In this document: one piece after another, positions 44,831 through 53,418 of the stretch
Numbering within the stretch: the stretch's first letter is position 1
Layout of the letters: each line of letters opens with the position of its first letter
Assembly (NCBI RefSeq): GCF_047729875.1
Contig: NZ_CP159826.1
Span: 496,001-560,000 of the forward strand
Direction: 5' to 3'
Length of the DNA: 64,000 nucleotides
Origin: Marimicrobium sp913061115
Lineage (GTDB): Bacteria; Pseudomonadota; Gammaproteobacteria; Pseudomonadales; Halieaceae
Program-made: the position numbers and the translations under genes
The notes under the pieces: generated by a model
The model's input: only the letters and a program-made list of their open reading frames with translations
Told to the model about the DNA's origin: nothing
The model's database searches: none

Positions 44831-46030
44831 CTACTTGAGTTCAGAGGAAGATTTCTCTAGTACCCGGCGCGCCACGATCAATTGTTGTATCTGCTGTGTA
44901 CCTTCAAAGATATCCAGAATCTTGGAGTCACGCGCGAATTTCTCCAGCAGAATATTTTCGCTATATCCCAGACTCTGACACAGAGCCACGCAGCGCAGAG
45001 TGATGTTATTGCCCACGCGGCCGGCTTTAGCTTTGCACATGGACGCTTCCATCGAGTTGGGCATTTTGTTGTCCGCCATCCAGGCGGCCTTCAATACCAG
45101 CAACCTAGCGCCGTGCCACTCGGCTTCCATTTGACACAGTTCTGCTTCCACTGCAGTGAGGTTGGCCGGCTTTTTGTCGAACTTTAGTTCCACGCCTTCC
45201 TCTTTCAGTAGCTCGCGAGACATGTCCAGCGCAGCGCGCGACGCGCCGATAGCCATAGCCGCGACCGGGGGGCGCGTATTGTCAAAAGTTTGCATGACAC
45301 CACCAAACGCTTTCTTGCGGCCCTCTGCATCTGTTGCCAGTTCCGCGCTGCCAAGGATATTGGTTTTGGGAATTCTGCAGTCGTTAAAGCTGATCGCCGC
45401 TGTATCAGACGCTCGTATGCCAAGCTTGTGTTCCAGTCGGGTGACTTCGCACCCGGGCGTGCCCTTTTCGACAATGAACGATTTGATAGCGGCTTTGCCG
45501 AGTGACTTGTCCAGCGTGGCCCAGACGACCAGCGTGTCGCTGCGCTCGCCATCGGTGACATAAATTTTCTCGCCGTTAAGCACCCATTCGTCACCATCCG
45601 CCACGGCCGTGGTGCTGATGCTGGCGGAGTCCGAGCCGGTGCCGGGTTCGGTAATACACATGGCGGCGTAGCTGCCGCCGTATTTTTTTACTTGCTCGGG
45701 TGTACCTACCGCGGTAATCGCGGCGTTGCCCAAGCCGCTGCCGGGCATGGCTAAAAATAGACCGACATCACCCCAGCAGAGGCCAAACAAACCCACTACG
45801 GCCCCCATGTTGCCGCCATTCACCACAGTGCCTGCTGGGATAGATGTCTTGGGGCCTGAAGGGGCAGAACGCGCACCGCCGATCAATTTGGCGACCTCTT
45901 CCATTTCCTTGGGGTAGGTGTGTTCTTCCTTATCATACTTGCGCGAGTAGGGGCGCATCATGTGTTCGGCCAACATCATGACCTGTCCGAAAGTTTCTTC
46001 ATGCTTCTTGCTGAGTTCGAGATTAATCAT
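44831..46030 (-). CDS. Acyl-CoA dehydrogenase (pair 2, canonical catalytic Glu)
   Basis: 399 residues. CITEPGTGSDSASISTTAV and WVLNGEKIYVTDGERSD (flavin loop), KLGIRASDTAAISFNDCRIP, and IFEGTQQIQQLIVARRVL with the catalytic Glu at the classical position. Start has AGGAGCAAAAGCA. Partner of the dehydrogenase encoded just before it in the transcript (33 nt apart). Confidence 0.9.
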   Translation of the reverse strand: MINLELSKKHEETFGQVMMLAEHMMRPYSRKYDKEEHTYPKEMEEVAKLIGGARSAPSGPKTSIPAGTVVNGGNMGAVVGLFGLCWGDVGLFLAMPGSGLGNAAITAVGTPEQVKKYGGSYAAMCITEPGTGSDSASISTTAVADGDEWVLNGEKIYVTDGERSDTLVVWATLDKSLGKAAIKSFIVEKGTPGCEVTRLEHKLGIRASDTAAISFNDCRIPKTNILGSAELATDAEGRKKAFGGVMQTFDNTRPPVAAMAIGASRAALDMSRELLKEEGVELKFDKKPANLTAVEAELCQMEAEWHGARLLVLKAAWMADNKMPNSMEASMCKAKAGRVGNNITLRCVALCQSLGYSENILLEKFARDSKILDIFEGTQQIQQLIVARRVLEKSSSELK

Positions 46031-46062
46031 TGCTTTTGCTCCTGAATTCGAAAGTCATAGGG

Positions 46063-47178
46063 TCAGACGCTGGCCATGCCTTCCAGCATGGCGATGGCGC
46101 GAAGATCTCGATACCACAGCTCCACTGGATGCTCGGTGCAGAAACCATGGCCGCCCAGAAGTTGTACGCCGTCGGTGCCGATCTTCATCGCGTGTTCAGC
46201 GCAGAATACTTTAGCGAGATAGGCGTGCTCATGAAAATCCAGACACTGTTCCGCCCGTGATGCCGCGCGCCAAGTCATCAAGCGCATAGCCTCTAGCTCA
46301 ATGGCAATGTCAGCAATCATGAACGCCACAGATTGACGGTTGGTGATAGGCTCGCCAAAGGCAATTCTCTCGTTGCAGTAGGTTTTAACGTAATCCAGTA
46401 CCGCCTGGCAGGTGCCTACCGCGAGGGCGCATATGCCGATACGGCTTAGGTCAATAAAGCGCTGTAGATCAAAGGGACCTTCGCCCAAAAGGGCGCTGGA
46501 TGGCAGTTGCACATTGTCCAGCGTTAGCGTCGCTAACTGCGCGCCGTGCAGCCCCATATTCTCTTCTACAGTGCGCGTCATGCCTGTGGGAGTACCCTCG
46601 ACAATAAAGGCCGCAGGGTCGCCATTTTCCATGTGCGCAATGATCAGCACCAGTTCCGCATCCATGCCCAGTGGCACCATGGATTTGGTCCCCGACAGAC
46701 TAAATCCTTCGCTGTTGGCCGTGGCACTCGTTGCGGGTTCGGTGGGTTCAAAGGTCGCTCGCGGCTCTAGTAACGCCGTGGTGGCTGCTTTGAATTTCTC
46801 TGAGCAAAAGAGCGGCAGGTATTTTTCGCGCTGTGCGTCCGAACCTTGATCTATCAAGGTGTTGATAAAAGCTGCGGGGCTTATGGACCCTAAGGCCAGA
46901 GATAAATCACCGTGTGCGAGATCTTCCAAGATCAACGCGTTGGAGGAGGGTGAGCGGTCGACACCCGCGCCGCCCAGGGCTTCTGGAATAGGTAGCAGCG
47001 AGATTCCGAGCTCGACAGTTTTAGGGTAAAAGTCCTGCGCTGGACTGTCACCGGCGTCTACGATTTTGGCCAGTGGTCTTATCTCTACGGTAGCGAAGCG
47101 CTGCATGGTTTCGCGATTCATACGCTGATCGTCCGTCAGGGTCAGATCGAATATCAGGTCTTGAGTTTCGTCGGTCAT
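46063..47178 (-). CDS. Acyl-CoA dehydrogenase (pair 2, divergent)
   Basis: 371 residues. LTLTDDQRMNRETMQRFATV, LLPIPEALGGAGVDRSPS, GFSLSGTKSMVPLGMDAE, NERIAFGEPITNRQSVAFM and LLGGHGFCTEHPVELWYRDL are family segments. It stops soon after AIAMLEGMASV, a shortened end where others have EGTxxIQ, so the active site is altered though a Glu remains. It may be the non-standard partner of the canonical enzyme at 44831. GAGAG precedes the ATG. Confidence 0.85.
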   Translation of the reverse strand: MTDETQDLIFDLTLTDDQRMNRETMQRFATVEIRPLAKIVDAGDSPAQDFYPKTVELGISLLPIPEALGGAGVDRSPSSNALILEDLAHGDLSLALGSISPAAFINTLIDQGSDAQREKYLPLFCSEKFKAATTALLEPRATFEPTEPATSATANSEGFSLSGTKSMVPLGMDAELVLIIAHMENGDPAAFIVEGTPTGMTRTVEENMGLHGAQLATLTLDNVQLPSSALLGEGPFDLQRFIDLSRIGICALAVGTCQAVLDYVKTYCNERIAFGEPITNRQSVAFMIADIAIELEAMRLMTWRAASRAEQCLDFHEHAYLAKVFCAEHAMKIGTDGVQLLGGHGFCTEHPVELWYRDLRAIAMLEGMASV

Positions 47179-47202
47179 TGCGTGCTCTCTTGTTTCATGG
47201 GG

Positions 47203-47859
47203 TTATGGCGTGGTCAGGCTGGGAGCCTGCAGGCCGCCGATGAGGTAGTCAACCAGATGGTCTAGCAGGGTGTCCTCATCAAAATGGCTAAGGTCTCCCA
47301 GTGGTGTGTGTGTGAGCCAGAAAACTTCTGCAACGCCGTGAAACACATTGGTGCTCATGAACATCAGTCGCAACCGTCGGACCGGCGTGGGCAGTGCGGG
47401 CAATTCTTCTGCTAAAGCTCGGTCCAGCCGCTGCGAGAAGGGCGCACACATTGCATTAACCATACTGGAGATTTCGGCATCACTCTCACTTACCAGTCGG
47501 GACAGGAACTTTACCCCGTCTGCGCCCCAGCGTTGTCTTGCGGGCAACTTTACTAGCGGGCGCAGCGTATCACGACAAGCACTGCGCAGTGACCGCTTCG
47601 ATAGATGCTCTGGCCGCAGGGCGGTAGCAATATGTCCTAATTCATTGGCAATCATGTCTATTAGCGCTTGGATTACGCCCGTTTTGTTGTGAAAGTGGTA
47701 ATGCATCGCCGCGGAGTTTTTTGAGCCTGCCTCGATACTGATGCGACGCAATGAAACCGCATGCAGGCCTTCACGGGCATAGAGTCGCAATGCCATTAGC
47801 AGCAGACGCTCGCGGGTGTCTGCATTTTTCTCCGATGTTGCATGGGCGAGTGTGGTCAT
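47203..47859 (-). CDS. TetR family transcriptional regulator
   Basis: 218 residues. N-terminal HTH: DTRERLLLMALRLYAREG, SLRRISIEAGS, AMHYHFHNKTGVIQALID, then an effector domain with a conserved FMSTNVFHGVAEVFWL stretch. Probable local regulator of the island, responding to an acyl-CoA or the substrate. It is in one operon with the SDR before it (4-nt overlap) and the two dehydrogenases after it. A 16-nt inverted repeat sits over the -35 of this operon, fitting autoregulation. Whether it also binds the P1/P2 palindrome is unknown. Confidence 0.92.
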   Translation of the reverse strand: MTTLAHATSEKNADTRERLLLMALRLYAREGLHAVSLRRISIEAGSKNSAAMHYHFHNKTGVIQALIDMIANELGHIATALRPEHLSKRSLRSACRDTLRPLVKLPARQRWGADGVKFLSRLVSESDAEISSMVNAMCAPFSQRLDRALAEELPALPTPVRRLRLMFMSTNVFHGVAEVFWLTHTPLGDLSHFDEDTLLDHLVDYLIGGLQAPSLTTP

Positions 47860-48683
47860 GTCACTAACTTAGTAGAGGCATTCCTGGTCAGTAGTCCTAG
47901 GATCTGGGGGTAGCGCACAGGAAATAGGCGGCACACAAGGGAAAAAAGTCTGGCATCCATGCCGATTAGGAGGCGTTTCTTGTGTTTCTCGATGGCAGCA
48001 ATGATTTGCGCGGCGGCTTTTTCCGGGCTCGTGTGCGCCAATTTCTGAAACTCCGTGTCACGCTCGTCGGCATTGACGTCAGAATCTTCGCTGCGTGCAG
48101 CGCGAGCAATGTTGGTCTTAATGCCACCGGGGTGCACGCAACAGACGTGGACGTTGCTGCCGTCCATCTCTTGGCGCAGGGCTTCAGTGTAACCACGCAC
48201 AGCAAATTTTGCCGCATTGTAAGCCGATTGAGTGGGCGCGGAAAACAGACCAAATACCGAAGAAATATTCACTAAGTGTCCTTGTTGGGATTGGCGCAAA
48301 AGCGGCAAAAAGGCCTGTGTGCCGTAAACAACACCCCAAAAGTTGACGCCCATCAGCCATTCGAAGTCTTCGTAGCGGTTGTTCTCGACGTTTGATATGA
48401 GAGCGACGCCGGCATTGTTGATAACGATGTCAACGTGCCCTTTGACCTCGGCGATCTTTTCAGCCCAAGCATAGACGCTCGTTTTGTCAGCGACATCCAG
48501 AACTTGCCCATCGGCAGGGACATCTTGACGCGGCAGTAATGCAAGGGTTTCATTCAGGCTAGCGGCACTGATGTCGCTCAGGAAAAGCTCGCAGCCCTCG
48601 CGGTTTAGTTGCAGTGCCAGCGCGCGACCGATACCTGAGCCGGCGCCAGTGAGCGCCGCAATTTTGCCATCCGCATAGGTCAT
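47856..48683 (-). CDS. Short-chain dehydrogenase/reductase
   Basis: 275 residues, classical SDR. ALTGAGSGIGRALALQLNRE, NNAGVALISNVE, catalytic tetrad in NISSVFGLFSAPTQSAYNAAKFAVRG (Ser, Tyr, Lys), VHPGGIKTNIARAA. C-terminal segment is hydrophobic/basic, as in membrane-associated SDRs of acyl or steroid metabolism. First gene of the minus-strand operon, overlapping tetR by 4 nt. Converts a hydroxyl to a keto group or the reverse on an unknown substrate. Confidence 0.9.
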   Translation of the reverse strand: MTYADGKIAALTGAGSGIGRALALQLNREGCELFLSDISAASLNETLALLPRQDVPADGQVLDVADKTSVYAWAEKIAEVKGHVDIVINNAGVALISNVENNRYEDFEWLMGVNFWGVVYGTQAFLPLLRQSQQGHLVNISSVFGLFSAPTQSAYNAAKFAVRGYTEALRQEMDGSNVHVCCVHPGGIKTNIARAARSEDSDVNADERDTEFQKLAHTSPEKAAAQIIAAIEKHKKRLLIGMDARLFSLVCRLFPVRYPQILGLLTRNASTKLVT

Positions 48684-48717
48684 AATTAGGCCTTTCTTGT
48701 CCTGTTAGATGGACATG

Positions 48718-48753
48718 ATGATAGGGATTTTTTTCATTAAAGCAACTGCTTTA
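48718..48753 (-). promoter_or_regulatory. Promoter and inverted-repeat operator of the SDR-tetR operon
   Basis: On the minus strand TTGCTT (48745-48740), 16 nt, TATCAT (48723-48718). The -35 box lies inside a perfect 7-2-7 inverted repeat TAAAGCA-AC-TGCTTTA (48738-48753), a likely TetR operator. It does not match the P1/P2 palindrome. Confidence 0.5.
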
Positions 48754-48855
48754 GAGAATTTTTGTCTTCGGCCGATGTGTAAGACCCATGGGCTTATTGG
48801 GGTCAGGGCGATTGAACTAAAATCGAAATCCTGTGTGAATCACGAGACAGTGGTC

Positions 48856-48884
48856 TGGACACTATGGAGCGCATCCCCTACAAT
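48856..48884 (+). promoter_or_regulatory. Sigma-70 promoter of carAB
   Basis: TGGACA (48856-48861), 17-nt spacer, TACAAT (48879-48884): each box one base off consensus with ideal spacing. Transcription would begin near 48891 and run through the terminator hairpin at 48963-49000 before carA. Confidence 0.6.
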
Positions 48885-48928
48885 CTCACGCCAGATTACG
48901 CACCCCCGACTAGCGCATCGGGAGCAGT

Positions 48929-48964
48929 GTGCACCTGCGATTAATTACAGCTGTATTGATGTAA
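48929..48964 (+). CDS. Possible carAB leader peptide (11 codons)
   Basis: GTG start with GGGAG close upstream (4-nt gap, tighter than ideal), reading M-H-L-R-L-I-T-A-V-L-M and stopping at TAA exactly where the terminator stem begins. That layout resembles translation-coupled attenuation leaders. Very short, so it may be chance. Confidence 0.25.
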   Translation: MHLRLITAVLM

Positions 48965-49000
48965 AAAGGCGAGATGCGGTTCACCGTATCTCGCCTTTTT
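48963..49000 (+). terminator. Terminator/attenuator hairpin between the carAB promoter and carA
   Basis: 17-bp stem (48963-48979 with 48984-49000, one G-T pair) and TTCA loop; the GC-rich part GGCGAGATGCGG is followed by a run of T on the 3-prime side. It lies after the predicted carAB promoter and 47 nt before carA, so it could attenuate carAB. It may instead be a relic of an upstream gene. Confidence 0.7.
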
Positions 49001-49047
49001 GCGAGCGCGCGCAGCTGGCGTTACGCCACTGAACGATGGAGGTATGT

Positions 49048-50190
49048 TTGTCCATTCCGGCCATATTAGCCCTTGAAGATGGCAGTATTTTTAGAGGGTT
49101 GGCAATAGGCGCCACTGGGACCTCAGTGGGCGAGGTGGTATTCAATACCGCCATGAGTGGCTATCAGGAAATCCTCACAGACCCTTCCTATGCGCGCCAG
49201 ATTGTCACTCTGACTTACCCCCATATTGGTAATACCGGTACGAACGACGAAGACGAGGAGTCCAATGCGATTTGGGCGACGGGTCTTGTGATCAGGAGCT
49301 TACCTTTGCTCGCCAGCAATTATCGTAACCAGCAAGGGCTCTCCGAGTACTTATGTCGCCATAATATTGTTGCGATTGCTGAAATTGATACGCGTCGGCT
49401 TACCCGTATTCTGCGCGAGAAAGGTGCCTTAAGTGGTTGTTTGATGGCGGGTGAGGGGGTTGACGAAGCGGATGCCCTAGCGCAGGCGCGAGATTTTGCC
49501 GGCCTTCAGGGTATGGACCTCGCCAAAGAAGTCACCGCAACCCAAAGCTACACGTGGCGGGAAGGTAGTTGGGCTATAGGGGCGGGCCACACTGAGCGTG
49601 CTAAAGCTGATTTGCCTTGGCATGTTGTGGCCTACGACTTTGGCGTCAAACGCAATATTTTGAGGTTGTTGGTTGATCATGGTTGCCGCCTGACAGTGGT
49701 TCCTGCTCAGACCCCGGCAGCCGAAGTCCTCGCCATGAATCCAGATGGTATCTTCCTGTCCAACGGCCCGGGTGACCCAGAGCCATGTCGCTATGCGGTT
49801 GAGGCTATTCAATCTATTCTTGCAACAGATGTCCCCGTGTTTGGTATTTGTCTGGGCCACCAGTTGCTGGGCCTGGCGAGTGGCGCGGCGACTGTAAAAA
49901 TGAAGTTTGGCCATCACGGTGCCAACCACCCGGTAAAAAACCTGGACGACGGGACGGTCTTGATCACCAGCCAGAACCACGGGTTCGCCGTTGATGAGCA
50001 TAGTCTGCCGGACAACTTACGCATTACCCACACGTCTCTTTTCGACGGTAGTCTGCAGGGGATGCATCGCACCGATAAGGACGCCTTCAGCTTCCAAGGT
50101 CACCCAGAAGCTAGCCCGGGACCGCATGATGCTGCGCCGCTGTTCAAACACTTTATTGAATTGATCACTGCACGGGCCCAAAAGAAGTAA
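49048..50190 (+). CDS. carA: Carbamoyl-phosphate synthase small (glutaminase) subunit
   Basis: 380 residues. Releases ammonia from glutamine for CarB, feeding pyrimidine and arginine synthesis. FNTAMSGYQEILTDPSYARQ, YPHIGNTGTNDEDEES, then the class I glutaminase domain with FLSNGPGDPEPC, nucleophile Cys in VFGICLGHQLLG and the His/Glu pair in FQGHPEASPGPHD. TTG 49048 is taken as start: GGAGG lies 5 nt upstream and the protein then begins SIPAILALEDGS as in relatives; ATG 49036 would overlap that ribosome site. Confidence 0.96.
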   Translation: MSIPAILALEDGSIFRGLAIGATGTSVGEVVFNTAMSGYQEILTDPSYARQIVTLTYPHIGNTGTNDEDEESNAIWATGLVIRSLPLLASNYRNQQGLSEYLCRHNIVAIAEIDTRRLTRILREKGALSGCLMAGEGVDEADALAQARDFAGLQGMDLAKEVTATQSYTWREGSWAIGAGHTERAKADLPWHVVAYDFGVKRNILRLLVDHGCRLTVVPAQTPAAEVLAMNPDGIFLSNGPGDPEPCRYAVEAIQSILATDVPVFGICLGHQLLGLASGAATVKMKFGHHGANHPVKNLDDGTVLITSQNHGFAVDEHSLPDNLRITHTSLFDGSLQGMHRTDKDAFSFQGHPEASPGPHDAAPLFKHFIELITARAQKK

Positions 50191-50196
50191 GCCACT

Positions 50197-53100
50197 ATGC
50201 CGAAGCGTACTGACATAAAAAGCATTCTGATCCTCGGTGCAGGCCCTATTATTATTGGTCAAGCCTGCGAGTTTGATTACTCTGGTGCGCAGGCCTGCAA
50301 GGCGCTGCGCGAGGAAGGCTACCGGGTCATTTTGGTGAACTCCAACCCCGCCACTATTATGACCGACCCTGCAATGGCCGATGCTACCTATATCGAGCCC
50401 ATCGAATGGCAGACGGTGGCCCGTATTATTGAAATAGAGCGCCCCGATGCTCTGTTGCCCACCATGGGCGGCCAGACGGCACTCAACTGTGCTCTGGACC
50501 TGGCCCGTGAAGGTGTGTTGGAGGCGCATGGCGTGGAGATGATAGGGGCCAGCAAAGAGGCGATCGACAAGGCAGAAGATCGCCAGTTGTTTGATAAAGC
50601 GATGAAGAGCATAGGTTTGGATACGCCGCGTTCTGTTATCGCCCACAGCCTCGAGGAAGCTTTTCAGGTACAGGATTCCATCGGTTTTCCGTGCATTATT
50701 CGCCCCTCTTTTACCATGGGGGGGTCTGGTGGTGGCATCGCCTATAACCGCAGTGAATTCGAGGAAATTTGTCGGCGCGGACTGGATTTATCGCCGACCA
50801 ATGAGTTGTTGATAGACGAATCTCTCATCGGCTGGAAAGAGTTCGAGATGGAGGTGGTTCGCGATAAAAACGACAACTGCATCATTGTCTGTGCGATTGA
50901 GAACTTTGATGCAATGGGCGTGCACACGGGTGATTCAATCACTGTGGCGCCCGCACAGACACTAACCGATAAAGAATATCAGATTATGCGCAATGCCTCT
51001 GTGGCGGTGCTGCGTGAGATTGGAGTGGAAACTGGCGGTTCCAATGTGCAGTTCGGGCAGGATCCGAAAACCGGTCGTATGGTGATCATTGAAATGAACC
51101 CCAGAGTGTCCCGCTCCTCGGCATTGGCATCCAAGGCCACGGGTTTTCCCATCGCCAAGGTGGCGGCCAAGTTGGCAATTGGTTATACGCTAGATGAGTT
51201 ACTCAATGACATTACCGGCGGCGTAACGCCCGCGTCCTTCGAACCCTCCATTGATTATGTTGTTACAAAGATTCCCCGCTTTGCGTTTGAAAAGTTTAGC
51301 GGTGCAGACGATCGTCTCACTACCCAGATGAAGTCCGTGGGTGAAGTGATGGCCATAGGCCGGACATTCCAGGAGTCTCTGCAAAAAGCACTGCGAGGCC
51401 TCGAGGTGGATTCCGCCGGATTTGAACATATGATCGACGTGGACGACCCTGAGCTGCGCACTGAACTCGTATCAGAGCTTACCAACCCGGGGCCAAACCG
51501 TATCTGGTATCTCGGAGATGCCTTCCGCGCGGGGATGAGTTTGGACGAGGTGTCTCGCTACTCTGGTGTGGACCCTTGGTTCCTTGTGCAGATCCAGGAT
51601 ATTGTGTTTACGGAGGACAGCCTAAAAACGATCAGTCTGGAAAAGATTGATCATGCGAAAATGTTTGAACTCAAGCGCAAGGGCTTCTCAGACGAACGCC
51701 TTTCGGTATTGCTGGCTGCGTCGGAGACGAAAGTGCGGGAGCACCGCCACAGCTTGGGTGTGCGTCCGGTGTTCAAACGGGTGGATACCTGTGCGGCAGA
51801 GTTTGCCTCTACCACAGCCTATATGTATTCAACGTACGAGGAAGAGTGCGAAGCGGCGCCCACAGAGCGAGATAAAATTCTGATATTGGGCGGTGGCCCC
51901 AACCGTATTGGTCAGGGTATTGAATTCGATTATTGCTGCGTGCATGCGGCGTTGGCATTGAGCGAGGATGGCTATGAAACCATTATGGTCAACTGCAATC
52001 CAGAAACAGTCTCCACAGATTATGACACCTCCGACCGCCTTTATTTTGAGCCAGTGACGCTGGAGGATGTTCTTGAAATCGTCGATTTAGAGAAGCCCAA
52101 GGGTGTGATTGTGCAGTTTGGTGGCCAGACCCCGCTCAAGCTCGCACGGGCACTGGAGGCTCATGGCGTGCCCATTATAGGCACGACGCCGGATGCGATC
52201 GACCGAGCGGAGGATCGTGAGCGTTTCCAGAAAATGATACAGAAGCTGGAGTTGAAGCAGCCTAACAATACGACGGTGCGCAGCACTGAAGCAGCAGTAG
52301 AGGCGGCCAAGGCCATTGGTTATCCTCTGGTAGTGCGGCCTTCCTATGTGCTCGGTGGTCGTGCCATGGAGATCGTCTATCGTGAGGAAGACCTGCTGCG
52401 CTATATGCGCGACGCAGTGCAGGCTTCCGATGAAGCTCCGGTGTTGTTGGACAGTTTTCTCAGTGCAGCGATTGAGGTGGATATCGACGCCGTTAGTGAC
52501 GGTGAAGAAGTCGTAATCGGCGCGATCATGCAGCACATTGAGCAGGCTGGCGTGCATTCAGGTGACTCCGCCTGTTCCCTTCCGCCCTACAGCCTAGATG
52601 CTGAGGTGCAGGATGAAATGCGCGCGCAGGTGAAAAAAATGGCATTGGAACTAGGCGTCAAAGGACTGATGAATGTGCAGCTGGCTTGGCAGGACGATGA
52701 GATCTACGTGATTGAGGTCAATCCGCGTGCCTCGCGCACCGTGCCGTTTGTGTCCAAGTGTATAGGCGTCTCCCTCGCCAAGATTGCCGCCCGCTGTATG
52801 GTGGGACAAACGCTGGCCGAGCAGAAGTTTACCCGCGAAATTGTACCGCCTTACTTCAGTGTCAAAGAGGCGGTATTGCCGTTTAACAAATTTCCGGGCG
52901 TGGATCCGATTCTGGGGCCGGAAATGAAATCCACTGGCGAAGTCATGGGCACGGGCGACACCTTCGCCGAGGCATTTGCCAAGGCCCAGTTGGGCGTTGG
53001 TACTGGAACGCCTACCGGGGGTGCCGCTCTGCTCAGCGTCCGCGATGTGGACAAGCCTGGTATTGTAGCGGTGGCTCAGGACCTCTCAGATTTGGGGTTC

Positions 53101-53418
53101 TCTCTGGTGGCAACGGGCGGTACCGCTCAGGTACTGGAGCAGGCGGGCCTCACGGTACGCCGGGTGAATAAGGTGACCGAAGGCAGGCCTCACATCGTGG
53201 ATATGATTAAGAACGATGAGGCAGATTTTATCGTCAACACCACCGAGGGCAGGCGTGCTATTGAGGACTCGGCTTCTATTCGCGCCAGTGCTGAATCGCA
53301 CGGTGTATTTTACACAACCACCCTGACGGCCGCAGAGGCAATCTGCATGGCATTGAAGTTCAAGGGTGAAAAGACAGTGCGGCGTCTTCAGGATCTGCAC
53401 AGGAGAATTGACTCATGA
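50197..53418 (+). CDS. carB: Carbamoyl-phosphate synthase large subunit
   Basis: 1073 residues, the full family length. Two homologous ATP-grasp halves: IKSILILGAGPIIIGQACEF begins the first (carboxyphosphate synthesis), ILILGGGPNRIGQGIEFDYC the second (carbamate phosphorylation), with a C-terminal MGS-like allosteric domain (SLVATGGTAQVLEQAGL, DFIVNTTEGRRAIED) that binds UMP and other effectors. Forms the heterodimer with CarA encoded 6 nt upstream. The stop overlaps greA by 4 nt, so all three are in one transcript. Confidence 0.98.
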   Translation: MPKRTDIKSILILGAGPIIIGQACEFDYSGAQACKALREEGYRVILVNSNPATIMTDPAMADATYIEPIEWQTVARIIEIERPDALLPTMGGQTALNCALDLAREGVLEAHGVEMIGASKEAIDKAEDRQLFDKAMKSIGLDTPRSVIAHSLEEAFQVQDSIGFPCIIRPSFTMGGSGGGIAYNRSEFEEICRRGLDLSPTNELLIDESLIGWKEFEMEVVRDKNDNCIIVCAIENFDAMGVHTGDSITVAPAQTLTDKEYQIMRNASVAVLREIGVETGGSNVQFGQDPKTGRMVIIEMNPRVSRSSALASKATGFPIAKVAAKLAIGYTLDELLNDITGGVTPASFEPSIDYVVTKIPRFAFEKFSGADDRLTTQMKSVGEVMAIGRTFQESLQKALRGLEVDSAGFEHMIDVDDPELRTELVSELTNPGPNRIWYLGDAFRAGMSLDEVSRYSGVDPWFLVQIQDIVFTEDSLKTISLEKIDHAKMFELKRKGFSDERLSVLLAASETKVREHRHSLGVRPVFKRVDTCAAEFASTTAYMYSTYEEECEAAPTERDKILILGGGPNRIGQGIEFDYCCVHAALALSEDGYETIMVNCNPETVSTDYDTSDRLYFEPVTLEDVLEIVDLEKPKGVIVQFGGQTPLKLARALEAHGVPIIGTTPDAIDRAEDRERFQKMIQKLELKQPNNTTVRSTEAAVEAAKAIGYPLVVRPSYVLGGRAMEIVYREEDLLRYMRDAVQASDEAPVLLDSFLSAAIEVDIDAVSDGEEVVIGAIMQHIEQAGVHSGDSACSLPPYSLDAEVQDEMRAQVKKMALELGVKGLMNVQLAWQDDEIYVIEVNPRASRTVPFVSKCIGVSLAKIAARCMVGQTLAEQKFTREIVPPYFSVKEAVLPFNKFPGVDPILGPEMKSTGEVMGTGDTFAEAFAKAQLGVGTGTPTGGAALLSVRDVDKPGIVAVAQDLSDLGFSLVATGGTAQVLEQAGLTVRRVNKVTEGRPHIVDMIKNDEADFIVNTTEGRRAIEDSASIRASAESHGVFYTTTLTAAEAICMALKFKGEKTVRRLQDLHRRIDS

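Noticed and set aside
48709..49032. 107-codon plus-strand frame before carA
   Set aside because: It runs through the predicted promoter and the terminator hairpin, and its residue composition is not protein-like.
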